Origin: Catonia carolina
Taxonomy: Eukaryota; Arthropoda; Insecta; Hemiptera; Achilidae
DNA: 64,000 nt
Reading direction: 5' to 3'
Assembly: GCA_035578175.1 (NCBI GenBank)
Contig: JAQMRL010000012.1
Location: forward strand, 17,339,715-17,403,714
The position numbers and the translations under genes were made by a program. The notes beneath the pieces were generated by a model. The model did no database searches, was not told the origin of the DNA, and was given only the letters and a program-made list of their open reading frames with translations. Shown piece by piece: positions 19,949-29,863 of the stretch. Positions within the stretch are counted from its first letter, which is position 1, and every line of letters begins with the position of its first letter.

Positions 19949-20146
19949 CTGTCTGTCTATAACTTGATGGCCTCCCGCAGAGAGGAGTAGAATCGGCCAG
20001 CTATTAGTCTTCTCAATAACACTAAATTATGTGCCAAGTCCAGTGTACTAGTTAGTAGTAGTACATAATGAAATGTTATTGAGAAGGCTAGAAGTGGGCC
20101 GATTCTGCTCCTCTCTGCGGCAGGCAATCAAGTTATAGACAGACAG
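19949..20146. repeat. Second snapback palindrome (73-bp arms)
   Basis: The left arm 19949-20021 (from 'ctgtctgtctataacttgatg') pairs with the right arm 20074-20146, with a few mismatches; the loop contains a further short pairing (ATTATGT / ACATAAT). It abuts the MITE at 20149. Confidence 0.88.
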
Positions 20147-20148
20147 TA

Positions 20149-20467
20149 CTGCCCATCCCCAAGCTTTGTGCAGCTGCAGAATGAAGGGGAAAGACGAAGT
20201 ACAGACTGCTGTTACGTCATAACACTGTACTAATCATCGCATTGCTCTTCGCTGGGCAGTAGGCTGCCTAGTGCGTGACATAAGTGGGTGTTGTTTTGAC
20301 TATTCGCTGTAGACGGCGACACAGAATATATTATATGTAGTTTGGATAGTACCCTTCACTACTACAAACATAATACAAGTAAAACGTTACTACTACTAAC
20401 GCAATCTCTCACAGTAGTAGTGACGTAATGCATACCTCTCAGCTGCACAAAGCTTGGAGACGGGCAG
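20149..20467. mobile_element. MITE with ~28-bp inverted ends and TA flanks
   Basis: The left end CTGCCCATCCCCAAGCTTTG and the complement of the right end, CTGCCCGTCTCCAAGCTTTG, are inverted repeats that continue into GTGCAGCTG. TA flanks both sides (20147-20148, 20468-20469). No transposase. The superfamily is uncertain; the TA target suggests Tc1/mariner. Confidence 0.65.
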
Positions 20468-20484
20468 TAATGTAGGTCTACTGC

Positions 20485-20836
20485 TCATTCTCTGTTACGT
20501 GCGTGATTGGGGGCTAGTTTTTAAACAATACGAAGAATTTTCTGCTTCACTCTGGACTAACTTATTTCTGTTTTATTTTGAATTAAGCTTCAAATGTATT
20601 AAATTATAACGTAAATTTTGTGGTCTTTATCTGTTTGCGTATGATTAGCGCAACTGGCTTCTACGCCGGGGTCCCGACTTCGATTCCCGGTCACGTCTGG
20701 TATTTTGTCATCACTCACCTTCATCTAACATCCTTCTCACCCTCTGCATTGTCCGTAATTGTAAAACAGTCGGACGTAAAACACACTCAAAAAAATAGCA
20801 ATTAGTTGTAAAATCATAGGAATTTGTTTTATTTTA
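20485..20836 (+). repeat. Right arm of the 354-bp inverted repeat
   Basis: Inverse copy of 16740-17093, with the SINE relative at about 20633-20800 on the plus strand (TTAGCGCAACTGG, ACTTCGATTCC, then an A-rich end). The arms are 3.4 kb apart and enclose two snapback repeats, a MITE and LINE and family A relics. Confidence 0.85.
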
Positions 20837-21343
20837 TACAACAGCAACCTTTAATTTTATGTCTTATTGCTTCAGTTACCTATTTGTTTTTGTTTGTTTC
20901 GCTCCGCCAATTAAGCTGGTGGGCATGTGTTATATGCCCACGAGCGAAGAGTGTAACAGTGAAATAACGGAATAGGTCCCAAAAAGAATGTCTTTGCGCT
21001 TGATTATTTAGTTTTAATCCTTGAAGAAACTGTAGTTTGTAAAGCTTGAATTTTAGATGTTTATGTAAAATATTCCAAACTGTTCTCTATTGTACCCAAG
21101 CTCTCTGCTACATTGTTTTTGTTAATTGCGCCCAGGAAACTCCCGAGGAAGTATAAAGGCTGCCACAGACACGCACTTACGAGTGCACGTTTGAATGTAC
21201 ATTCTCAGAACTTCACGCAAGAGTGTATGTGTGTGGGCTCTACTTCCGGCAGTTGAACGAAGCATGGAGTGAAGTGTGGAATATCAACTTGTTCATAATC
21301 TTTTAGCGTTCCTAGTGGATGTGTGTTACGTTCGTGTTAGTGT
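20837..21343. other. No gene seen
   Basis: 'gcgcccaggaaactcccgag' near 21133 resembles the LINE 3' end at 62113 ('gcgccctggagactccagga') and may be a short LINE tail. A GT-rich patch follows up to the palindrome. Confidence 0.3.
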
Positions 21344-21387
21344 GCGTACGTTCAGAGCTCACCAGCCATGAAAAATAGTATACATAC

Positions 21388-21495
21388 CTTTTGTAACGGA
21401 CTTATTAAGTCAATAACATTGTTAACATCTGTTTTAAAAGTATTCACACGCAAAGTAGTAAAATTTGGTGGAGTTGTAAACCATTCACAGACTTC
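21388..21495 (-). pseudogene. NSUN6-like exon, inverted copy
   Basis: Inverse duplicate of the exon at 21565-21675. Read on the minus strand after an AG (complement of 21496-21497) it gives EVCEWFTTPPNFTTLRVNTF, then KTDVNNVIDLISPLQK, then a GTATGT donor. It is one codon shorter (SP for NCP) but still open, 36 codons. Both splice sites are kept. It cannot be told from this sequence alone which copy belongs to a working gene. Confidence 0.6.
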
Positions 21496-21564
21496 CTGTG
21501 CGAACTAACTTTTTCTAACTTTTTGAGCATATTTTAAATGTAGTAAACTTTTTTTGTCGTACAG

Positions 21565-21675
21565 GAAGTCTGTGAATGGCTTACAACTCCACCAAATTTT
21601 ACTACTTTGCGTGTGAATACTTTTAAAACAGATGTTAACAATGTTATTGATTTAATAAATTGTCCGTTACAAAAG
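21565..21675 (+). CDS. NSUN6-like RNA (cytosine-5) methyltransferase exon
   Basis: An exon of 37 codons between a TTTTTTTGTCGTACAG acceptor and a GTATGTATAC donor, phase 0 on both sides: EVCEWLTTPPNFTTLRVNTF, then KTDVNNVIDLINCPLQK. The L..PP.FT..RVNT box near the N-terminus is typical of NSUN6, which in other animals methylates C72 of tRNA-Cys and tRNA-Thr acceptor stems and some mRNAs; the box lies before the PUA and catalytic domains. No other NSUN6 exon was found within several kb either side. This is therefore an internal exon of a large-intron gene, or a duplicated, detached exon. The homology call comes from memory of the family box, not a search. Confidence 0.55.
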
Positions 21676-21719
21676 GTATGTATACTATTTTTCATGACTG
21701 GTGAGCTCTGAACGTACGC

Positions 21720-22290
21720 ATTGCTCCTTACTCACTTCATAGTTAGCCAATGACTTGCCAGCAACGTTACCAACACTTGCTTTCGTAGCTCTGTTGTATA
21801 TTTCTTCAGCCAGGTTTCTTGGTCTTTCAATAACAATCATAACCCATGCACACACAACCAGCTGAATATATTATAAAGTATTGGATTTTAGCTTCTATAA
21901 TCGATGTATTCAGTATGAGATGCAAGACACGAGTGAACTACTGTGGCTCTTATACGCATGTCCACGCAATGTTTGTCAGGCTGTAACATTCGTACAATCT
22001 GACAACGCTGGCAAACGGTCTGATTGGTCTAAACGCATGGAACAGGAGAGCTCATCAACCGTGAAAATCATTATAGTTCATTAGGTTTGTTCGGCCTGGT
22101 GAACATTTGTGTAGTAATCAGTAGAGTAACTAGCTTACTGTTTAGCTAAATAGTAGGTGGTAGAGTGGCCTTGAATTTTCTTATGGCAGTACACCTCATC
22201 ATATGTTCACACATGCCAGTATAGTAAATAGCATTGATATTTTATCAGTAAATATTTGTATGTAAGTGTAGAGTGTCCTAAGTGTAACTG
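21720..22290. other. No gene seen
   Basis: A 67-codon open stretch at 21881-22084 has no recognisable feature. Otherwise unremarkable. Confidence 0.35.
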
Positions 22291-22294
22291 CGTA

Positions 22295-22345
22295 AGTACA
22301 CTAGGCTCGCAACTATCCGGCTTCCAAATATCCGGACCTCCGTAC
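22295..22345 (+). mobile_element. Possible pogo/Tigger-like terminal repeat
   Basis: 'cactaggctcgcaactatccggcttccaaatatccgg' resembles the CAGTA..CTCG.AT.TCCGG ends of pogo-like elements. Only one end is visible. The following ~700 bp is AT-rich and without genes. Confidence 0.3.
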
Positions 22346-23019
22346 TAAATTTAAATCTATGTATTAACTTCACTCAAAAATGCACTTTTATTATTAAATC
22401 TTTTCACCTTAATTTATAATTTAAATTTTATACAGGCTATTTAATTTCTAAGAAAAAGAACCTACATAATGTTATAGTAAGTTATATTTTATAAAAGCAG
22501 TTCATATCAATAAACAAACATATTGATAGTAAACCCTCTCTGTACTGATCAATTTTTCCGTTCAGCGAAAAAAATTATGGAAATACTTTTACAACGAAAC
22601 AAATTGTGGTTAGTATACTTTTATAAAATATTATAATAAAATAAAAACACTTATAGCAATAAATTTTAAAATAGGCCTATGTAAATAAAATGAAAATTGT
22701 ACACGATAAATGTATTGAAAATTGTAGAATTATAAGTACAAATTTTGTATAAATCTGTGGTTTTCCAGTCCACATGTGAAGGCACAGGTTGGACCGGAAT
22801 TTTATAAGAATATGTTTTTGCACATATTTTAAAATATATTTAAGTAAGCACAAAAATGAAACATTATAAAACAACTTTAGAACCAAAATCTTATTAGGCA
22901 GTGAAACCTTAGGTAGACGGGGGAGGAATCAAGGAAACCTGCAGAAAAGTAGAACGCAGAATACTCAGAACTTGCATATTACAAGAAGCACAAGGTAGAC
23001 GAAAATTTCTACAGACAAC

Positions 23020-23222
23020 TTCTTACAATGTTTCGTTCTTGAGATATTGTGTTCACACACGCGCGCGCACGAACGGACACACACAGACCAATCGCTAAAA
23101 ACATGTTTTTTTTGGGTTCAGGGGGTCTGAAAACGTGTATATCCGGGGAAAACTCGATTTCGAAAAATCGACATGAAAACAATGCTTTCCTTCCTGTATA
23201 TTCATACAGGCAAAAAAAGCAA
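23020..23222 (-). mobile_element. Family A fragment
   Basis: The last ~200 bp of the family in minus orientation: 'aatgtttcgttcttgagatat', a (CA/CG)n tract at 23055-23090, 'aaaaacatgttttttttgggttc', 'gtatattcatacaggc'. Confidence 0.75.
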
Positions 23223-24020
23223 AAATAATATTAATTATATATATTTTTAATAATTATTATTTTGTTTATTAATATTTAATATTATATTATATTAACTTAG
23301 TTGCTATAACAAAAATAAAACTTCTTTGACATTAAACCGTCCACAGCCTTCTATATTAATCCTTTCGTCAAAAATTTGTGAAACCTAGTCAGATTTGAAA
23401 AATGTATTGTATATTTTAAAAATGTTAATTTAAAGCCATGTTATTGATATAAATTATAATATATTAAATAACTAAAATTTTTTGTATAACTCCCCCCCCC
23501 CCAACGCTAATAAATATTTTTCATAAAAATCATGTGTTAGTTCGTGCTCATTGTTACTTTTATTATTCACATTATTGGTTTCACAACGTCAACAACAAAA
23601 TTTTCGGTTTTCGCGAAATTCGTTCAAGGGTCTGGAAAAAATTTAACTTCTACATTTATTCGTTATTTAATTCTTTGGTAATGTTTTAAAATACATTTTA
23701 AATATTCGAAATTTAATAGTATCAAATTAGTGGTCGTTAGCCCAAAAGTGAAAAAAAACTTTTATTAAAAGTGAAAAAAAACTTTTATTTTAAAAAAAAT
23801 TTTATTAAGGTTTGTAATTCTAATTTTTATTTAATTATTATTTTTGTATATTTTTACTATCTATCCTTATTTAATTACTGTTTTTCAGTGTGGGGCCAAT
23901 TTAAGACCACGTAAGGTGACTTTAGATGTTTCTGAAAACTCTTTTTGCAGCTCACATTCTCAGCATGTCCACATTCTCTTCTGTCCACCCGGTGTTCTGT
24001 TTTTCCTCTTCATAGAAGCC
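23223..24020. other. AT-rich spacer; no gene seen
   Basis: Contains C10-11 at about 23493-23503 and a doubled 'aaaagtgaaaaaaaactttta' at 23742-23790. An open frame at 23844-24077 has an AG-like acceptor before it but no similarity I recognise. Confidence 0.35.
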
Positions 24021-24023
24021 TAT

Positions 24024-24441
24024 TACAACCCAACTCAAACCAAGTGGCCTCTCAATGGTGAATGCGCAGTAGTTTAGTCGTGACCTTCAACGACCTCTGA
24101 GCCGGCCGGTACAGTCCGCACTCCATTACAAGTCTTAATATCTTAGCAGCAACTATGTTATTTAATATATTCCTTTAGCGTGAGTAGTTAACTTGGAGTG
24201 CCATAAGTTCTAGTTCGATACCATCTAAATATTACGTAGATTTCTGTTAATATAAATATTTATTTTCAAGTTGTTTAGTTTTTAATGCCGCGAATAAAAT
24301 ATATTTTCCGAAACTTAGTTTAATTGTTCAATTATACTGTACCGACCGCGTGACAGTTTTTCCATCGCTTTCTTAAATAGCTCTTTCTCACACAGCCGTT
24401 GACTGCATCTCAGAGGTCACGTGGTTTGAGTTGGGTTTATA
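24024..24441. mobile_element. MITE with ~26-bp inverted ends
   Basis: The left end CCCAACTCAAACCAAGTGGC and the complement of the right end, CCCAACTCAAACCACGTGAC, continue together to CCTCTGAG. A single end of the same family is at 35588-35720. The target duplication is not clear. No coding frame. Confidence 0.7.
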
Positions 24442-24825
24442 TGTACAGTATTCAGATGAACTAATTTCCCTTAGCCGTGGGAGTGAGAGAATGCATAACG
24501 CTCTCACTCTCACAACCCATACGCGCTGCTCCAATAACATTGTCTTTAATTTTACTCACTGTTGTGAGCAAGCGTTTATGCATGCAGTAAACTAACAGGC
24601 AAGATAACGACTGTAGTATGTTTTCAGATTTGGATTATAACCTTTGAGCGCATGCGTAGTTATGCCACATATCTATCTCTCACTCGCTCGGCATATAACA
24701 TTAGTTCATATGTTCATGATTTATCATCCTATGAACATAAACTCAAACTAACTGAAGTAGGTACCTGACAAGGATCGATTTTGGTCTGTTCTGATATACT
24801 TAGGAAAAATTATGTGTTATACTGT
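24442..24825. other. No gene seen
   Basis: Mixed-composition DNA with CT/GA-rich bits near 24480-24530 and 24670-24690. Confidence 0.3.
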
Positions 24826-25297
24826 GGTCAATTCGAACTGGCACAACTCTTGCTCTACGTGTACACACAGTTCCACATATAGTGCGTCCATAACCTATTC
24901 TTTCGAAAAGGTCTAAATAATTTTAATGTACGCAAATGCCTACAACCTTATTTCAATGTACAAACACGCAAATAATTATTTAATTTTAAAATATATATTT
25001 AATTTGTCCCTGTAAAAATTTAAATTATAAATTACAAGAACTAAACTGCAAAAACTTACTAAACTCTACAGACGCACGCAACTAACTAAACAAATTGGTC
25101 TGAATATATAATGAACAGAATATCATAAACAAATTAGTCAGATCATTACGCCTGACAGAATATTAAAACAACAGTGAAAACAAAGCGTAGTGATTGTATA
25201 CTTTTATGACTCTGCCGTCGTTGCATGGTGACGGGCGAAGAGTGGAGTAGATAAACGCCGAAGTTGCTTGTGCCAATTCGAATTGTCTAAGGTATGT
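24826..25297. mobile_element. Probable non-autonomous DNA transposon
   Basis: CAATTCGAACTGGCACAA near 24828 is repeated inverted as TTGTGCCAATTCGAATTG near 25275-25295 (two differences). The interior has no open frame. The superfamily is unknown. Confidence 0.5.
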
Positions 25298-25769
25298 CTA
25301 CTTACACAATGAGAAAACATTAGAGTATTTAGGGAAATGTGCTTAAGGGGAGTGGTACCTTAAAAAAAAAATCGAATTTCTGTTTTTCAGTGTACTACAT
25401 TTTATTCTGAATAAAATGATGTAAAAATTATATAATTTATGCAGCTGGATTATTTTCTGTAATTTTTTTATGTAGTGATAACATGACCAAAATCTGAGAA
25501 TTTCTGACTGACGAAAAGAAAAAAATATTTGTGTTCACTTATAAATATTGTTATTTTGAACTGCCGCCATTGCCGGAAGGGAATTTTTGTATTAAAAAGT
25601 GATTTTTTACTTTTTTACATAGGCTATACTGTTTCCATTCTGTTTTGTTTATAACCTAAAAGTTAATCAGTGTTTTGAAAGTTCGTTTTTGGCAGTTTTT
25701 GTTTGTGACATTTTATTTCGTTCGTGATATTTTATTTTGCTATTTCTATTAATTTTACTTATAAATAAC
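25298..25769. other. No gene seen
   Basis: AT-rich leader to the Mutator-like frame. It may be that element's 5' untranslated sequence. Confidence 0.3.
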
Positions 25770-26790
25770 ATGACAAAAACAAAGTCAGCCTTCAGAAAAA
25801 GAGATGTTGGGGGGAATCAGCACATGAAATGTGCAACTTGTGCAACTAGTAGTTATACTAGCAGACCTTATGTAGATAGTGAACCTCATCAAAAGAAACC
25901 GAGAACACTTAGTGCTGCTTCTATCAAGTTGTCTCCTGGAATTGAAAAATATAATATTTTTAAAACAGAAAATAAAGGTAATGACAATAATAATATAATA
26001 ATTATAGGTATTGATATTTTATCATCTGAAATAAGTAAATATTTAAATTGTAAATGTGGAGCTACTGATAGCATTTTTATCACTGAAAATATAGCTGTCA
26101 GAGTAGGTTTAGCTTCAAATCTTCAGCTGGTGTGCAATTCATGTAATTTCTCTACTAATTTTATGACAAGTAGAAGGCCCAATCATAAAGATTCATATGA
26201 AATAAATACTACAGTTCAGCATATCTTAGTTTTCTCCTACTGTCAAGAAACAAAAGCCACCTACTACAGGGTGCACGCTAGAGTCTTCGACTTTACGGAT
26301 GTCGTATTCCTATTAAGTTAACTATTTTTTAAATTATAAGTACTTAAAGTTCTTAAAACATCAGTCATGATATAATGTAGGCCTAACAATTTCATTTATA
26401 AAAATACTTTTAAAAGTATTTTGTATTTAAATACTTTTGAAAGTATTTTGTTGTTACTTTTTAATCAGCGTGTACACATTTTGATATAATGCATATGCTC
26501 AGTGACGTCATTATTTGTTTACATTAGTAGCAAACTAAGAGAGGCTGGACTGTAGACTGGTTTATGCCTTACAATCCATAGGAAAGGGAGAGACATCCGG
26601 CAAGCTTTTTTTGTGGTATGATGAATTTTCCTGAACCTCCATGTAGATTCATCAAAATTGGTAATAAATTGTCTAATTCTGTACTTCAAGTTAGTGAAGC
26701 TAGTATGATAAATGCAGCAAAAGAAGCTGTTGCAGAAAATTATGATTCGTCAAAATTTGTCAGTTGCAATTATTTTTTTACTATGGAAAG
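25770..26790 (+). pseudogene. Mutator-like transposase-domain protein, N-terminal part, interrupted
   Basis: From ATG at 25770 (MTKTKSAFRKRDVGGNQHMK) the frame runs to SYEINTT near 26213. It contains IDILSSEISKYLNCKCGATD and LASNLQLVCNSCNFS: paired CxC and CxxC zinc-ligand positions, then R.N.KDSYEIN, the layout of the Mutator-like transposase domain of animals. After about 345 bp of foreign sequence the domain resumes at 26560 with VYALQSIGKG, then a one-base frameshift in a T run, then FFCGMMNFPEPPCRFIKIGN and VSEASMINAAKEAVAENYDS. In relatives YEIN..VYA..IGKG is continuous. The upstream Met choice fits the usual M..K..AFRKR start. Two lesions (insertion, frameshift) make it a pseudogene; the C-terminal half is not here. 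Confidence 0.72.
26217..26559. mobile_element. Unclassified insertion in the Mutator-like gene
   Basis: Breaks the frame between ACTACA-GTT and GTT-TATGCC, so GTT may be a 3-bp duplication. It begins CAGCATATC and ends GTAGACTG, and holds two back-to-back AAATACTTTT/AAAAGTATTT palindromes at 26401-26455. No coding content. Weak splice-like ends (GT...AG) exist but would not restore the frame. Confidence 0.45.
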
Positions 26791-26957
26791 GTAAATTAAA
26801 AATCTTACATATTCACCTAAAACTGCATATTTAATACAGTACAACCTCAATAATCCAGACTAATGGGGGGGCAATGAAATCCAGAAAATCAAAAATCCAG
26901 ATAATAAGCGAAAACAAATCTTTAAATAAGTAGACCTGCAGTTTATCTCAATAAAAA
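26773..26957 (+). repeat. Direct repeat, copy 1 (partner 27629-27812)
   Basis: About 185 bp, 95% or better by eye: the last bases of the Mutator-like frame ('tttttttactatggaaagg'), a spacer, and a pogo-like terminal repeat ('acagtacaacctcaataatc'). Because the transposase end is included, this is a local segmental duplication and not two independent insertions. Confidence 0.8.
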
Positions 26958-27628
26958 TCTTTCATTAGCATTCTTGCTAATCATAATATTCATGCCATGA
27001 ATATTGCAAATTTAACACAGTTAATATAATCTGTTACCACCCCCTTAAATCATTCTTTCTGTGGGGTCTTCAATTGTTCAAACAGTAGAAGTTATGGTAA
27101 TTCCTAATTAATTAGGAAAAATATAAGAAGGAACTAAGGAAAATTTAAATAAATAGTTTTATTTAATTTTCTCATGCTCTACTTCTAGAGCTGGTGCCCA
27201 GTTGTTTTTTTTTTATTATCTTTTAAAATCCATATTAAAGAATTTGCCTGCAAGGCTAATTTTAGGTGGTGCACGGTCTTGAAAGAGCAAATTTTAAACA
27301 GAATTTTTTCTACAACCTGTTTTTTTAAAAACAATAAAATGATTATTTTTAATATTACAGTAAATCCTACAACCCAGAAACAGAACTACTTAAAACATCT
27401 GGAGTTTACTACATTATTGATTGTTACATAATTAAGTCACATCCTAACATTTGTTTCTTTTATTTTCAGATCAACCGTCGAACTTAACTTAACCGTCACA
27501 CTTAACTTAACCGTCAAACTTAACAAAATTTGGGAAGAATTCTGAGTGCAAACTACAAGATTTAACAACATTAAATTCAGTGACACAACCTACAATAAGC
27601 CCAATTTTAAATCAACTTCAAATCAACA
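26958..27628. other. Spacer between the direct repeats; no gene seen
   Basis: AT-rich. At 27475-27530 a short run of 'aacttaacttaaccgtca' repeats follows a TTTTATTTTCAG acceptor-like signal; no convincing exon. Confidence 0.35.
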
Positions 27629-27812
27629 TTTTTTTACTATGGAAAGGTAAATTAAAAATCTTACATATTCACCTAAAACCGCATATTTAAATACAGTACA
27701 ACCTCAATAATCCGGACTAATGGGGGGGCAATGAAATCTAGAAAATCAAAAATCCGGATAATAAGCGAAAACAAATCTTTAAATAAGTAGATCTGCAGTT
27801 TATCACGATAAA
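27629..27812 (+). repeat. Direct repeat, copy 2
   Basis: Same as 26773-26957. It is cut at 27812 by family A: copy 1 continues 'ataaaaatctttcattag', while copy 2 switches to TCTGGTGTG after 'ataaaaa'. This shows the family A end exactly and its preference for an A-run followed by TC. Confidence 0.8.
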
Positions 27813-28238
27813 AATCTGGTGTGAAACACTTACACAACTTTCTCTTGCCAATGCAAATAACGAACAATATAACCTAACATTAGTAATAAAACATTAGAAA
27901 TAAACAAAAAACTAACCTCAAAAAACATTACCTTCTTTTAATCATGAGTGAATGATGCAAAATGAAAACCAACCTTAATTTGGTTTAATAATAATTATTT
28001 ATTTATTCCCATAATATTATACATTACATAAAAAATAAATTACGATAATACAAATTTTCTTACAGTAAACTATTATCCTATTACACTAGAGGTGGTGGAA
28101 ATTATCCCATTCAACTATTGACAAAACCATGTACTAGGATGGGTTGGAAACTTTTAAATAAATATCAAAACTTTAAAGTATTAACTATTAGCAGTAGCAT
28201 TCAAAATCTACTATACTTACTTCTTCTTCTTATGGTGC

Positions 28239-28350
28239 CTATCCGGTTCGGATGTTGGCTATCATGATGGCTATTCTGACTTTGGAAACAGCTGCTTTGA
28301 AAAGTTAGGTCGTCGACTGGTTGAACCACGTTCTTAGATTTTTCAACCAT
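28239..28350 (-). pseudogene. RTE-like LINE RT, C-terminal tail
   Basis: Continues the frame of 29864-30992 across the inserted R1-like LINE: WLKNLRTWFNQSTT, one stop, then LFKAAVSKVRIAIMIANIRT and a stop at 28239. The single internal stop is the only lesion in this part. It is adjacent to the C-terminal AAG tail of the element. Confidence 0.8.
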
Positions 28351-29863
28351 TCATTCATTCATTCATTATAACAAGGGCGTTCGGGCTTCTCCAGCCCCTC
28401 CTCACCGCGACCTAAAAGATCTTTTGTGATTGCCCCCATTCCTAGTTTATGCAAGGCCCGCACCTTCGATAAAGCGCAGGGTCTGCCTAGGATTTAATGC
28501 ACTTACCTGAGCAGGTGTTAACACATCCCCACCCAACAGTGCTATACCTTTGCAGCCACCCACAATGCAACTGCAAAAATATAAATGTGCGACCCACTGA
28601 GGCGCCTTACAATACGCCTCTCCGCACAGACCTCCATGGCCCATATTTCATCTTTGAAGACGGTCATGTTACACCCAAGGGCCAGGGAAGTCATTCCCCC
28701 GGACCCCCAGGCCCCCAATCCCGCTCTTCCACTCATCACAGGGCCTTCAATATACCAAAAGGTAGCCCCTTCCGGCCTCACCGGCCTACCCTCCGCCCAC
28801 TCCTGACGATCAAAAATTTTCATCCTCAGTGTGTCGGAGAATTTGTATGATCTGCTCATACGGTCCCAAGGACCACATACCACACCCATCCCTTCAAACC
28901 TTGAAGATCTCAGTGTGGCCCATCTCCACTGATGGGACCCCGTTCCCGTCCTCCAGCCTCAAGGCAGTTCCAATCGCCTCTCCCCTCACTTGCACATGAA
29001 AAGGAGGCAAATCAACCATCGCCTCCATAGCGGCCGTTGGACCAGTGCACATTGCACCACATATCCCTAGGCAGGCCAGTCTCTAGCTCCTCAGCCGATC
29101 CTGCGCCGTCCTAGATCTGTTGTTGGCCACCATACAGCAACTTCGTACGTGACCATTGGAAGAATGATGCCCACATAAGCCCATTCCACCATACGAGGCC
29201 CAAGCCCCGGAGTCCTCCCAGCAGACTCTCACCTATTCATAAGGCCTTTATAGCCTTCTCCACAGTCATGGACCTGTGGCCTTACCAGGTTAGGCCACCA
29301 TCCATGACAGCCCCCAGATACTCTAACTCAGGGGAGTAGTTTAAATCCACTCCTTCCAGAGTCACAGCATCCATAGCTGTTTTCCATAATTTCAAATGAA
29401 ATGGGTACCATCTGGTCCCCACTTGCAGCTAGGGAGATAATAGGTCCGCCCCTGCATAGCCCCGCGTACAGAGGTAAGGCACCATACTGTAGGAGGAGCC
29501 AGGTATCCTACAGGCACCGTTAAGACACTGATTAAAAGCCCCAGTGCCATCCACCCTTGGGCACGGTACGACTAACACCACTTGGGTTGGGCAAAAGCTA
29601 AAGTAGGAGAAGTTGCCTCTAGCACGAATAGAAAAAGTGCTAGATGCCGAGGACAAGGATAGGGATAGACAGACTGAAGCCCAGCATCTCAGCTCACCTC
29701 GGCAAGACCAATGCGTGGCTGAAAAGTAGCCATAAAAAGCCGAGGAGTTTCCAGAGGCACGGGCACGAAAAACTGCTACAAAAAGTAAGGGAGCAGGTGT
29801 GCTCTCTAGGACGTGATGCTTCGGCACATGCAAGCCAGCCGATCACTGACTTGCTTCGCCTCC
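28351..29863 (-). mobile_element. R1-like LINE (RT end plus RNase H), 5'-truncated, 14-bp target-site duplication
   Basis: The duplication GATTTTTCAACCAT lies at 28337-28350 and 29864-29877, and the 3' end is an (ATTC)n run on the plus strand. It is GC-richer than its surroundings. Minus-strand pieces: LEGVDFNYSPELEYLGAVMD, TPGLGPRMVEWAYVGIILPM, VTYEVAVWWPTTDL (post-RT blocks); then MSGRAGLGAWGSGG and VFKDEIWAMEVCAERRIVRR, an RNase H-type segment with the conserved E of the second block; then LTPAQVSALNPRQTLRFIEG. RNase H after RT is typical of R1/I-group LINEs. There are stops and frameshifts throughout, so it is dead. The clade call is from these blocks only. Confidence 0.85.

Larger units (their letters stand above)
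21344..21719. repeat. Palindrome built from an NSUN6-like exon (156/159-bp arms, 61-bp loop)
   Basis: Arms 21344-21499 and 21561-21719 are inverse complements with few differences. Each holds the whole exon, its donor and about 45 bp of downstream intron. The loop is 21500-21560. The arms end at GCGTACG / CGTACGC. Confidence 0.9.

Noticed and set aside
22677..22886. 69-codon minus-strand frame
   Set aside because: AT-rich chance frame without features.
28447..28889. Overlapping GC-rich open frames on both strands as possible host genes
   Set aside because: They lie inside the R1-like LINE bounded by a 14-bp duplication; the minus-strand text is its RNase H region, the plus-strand frames are shadows.
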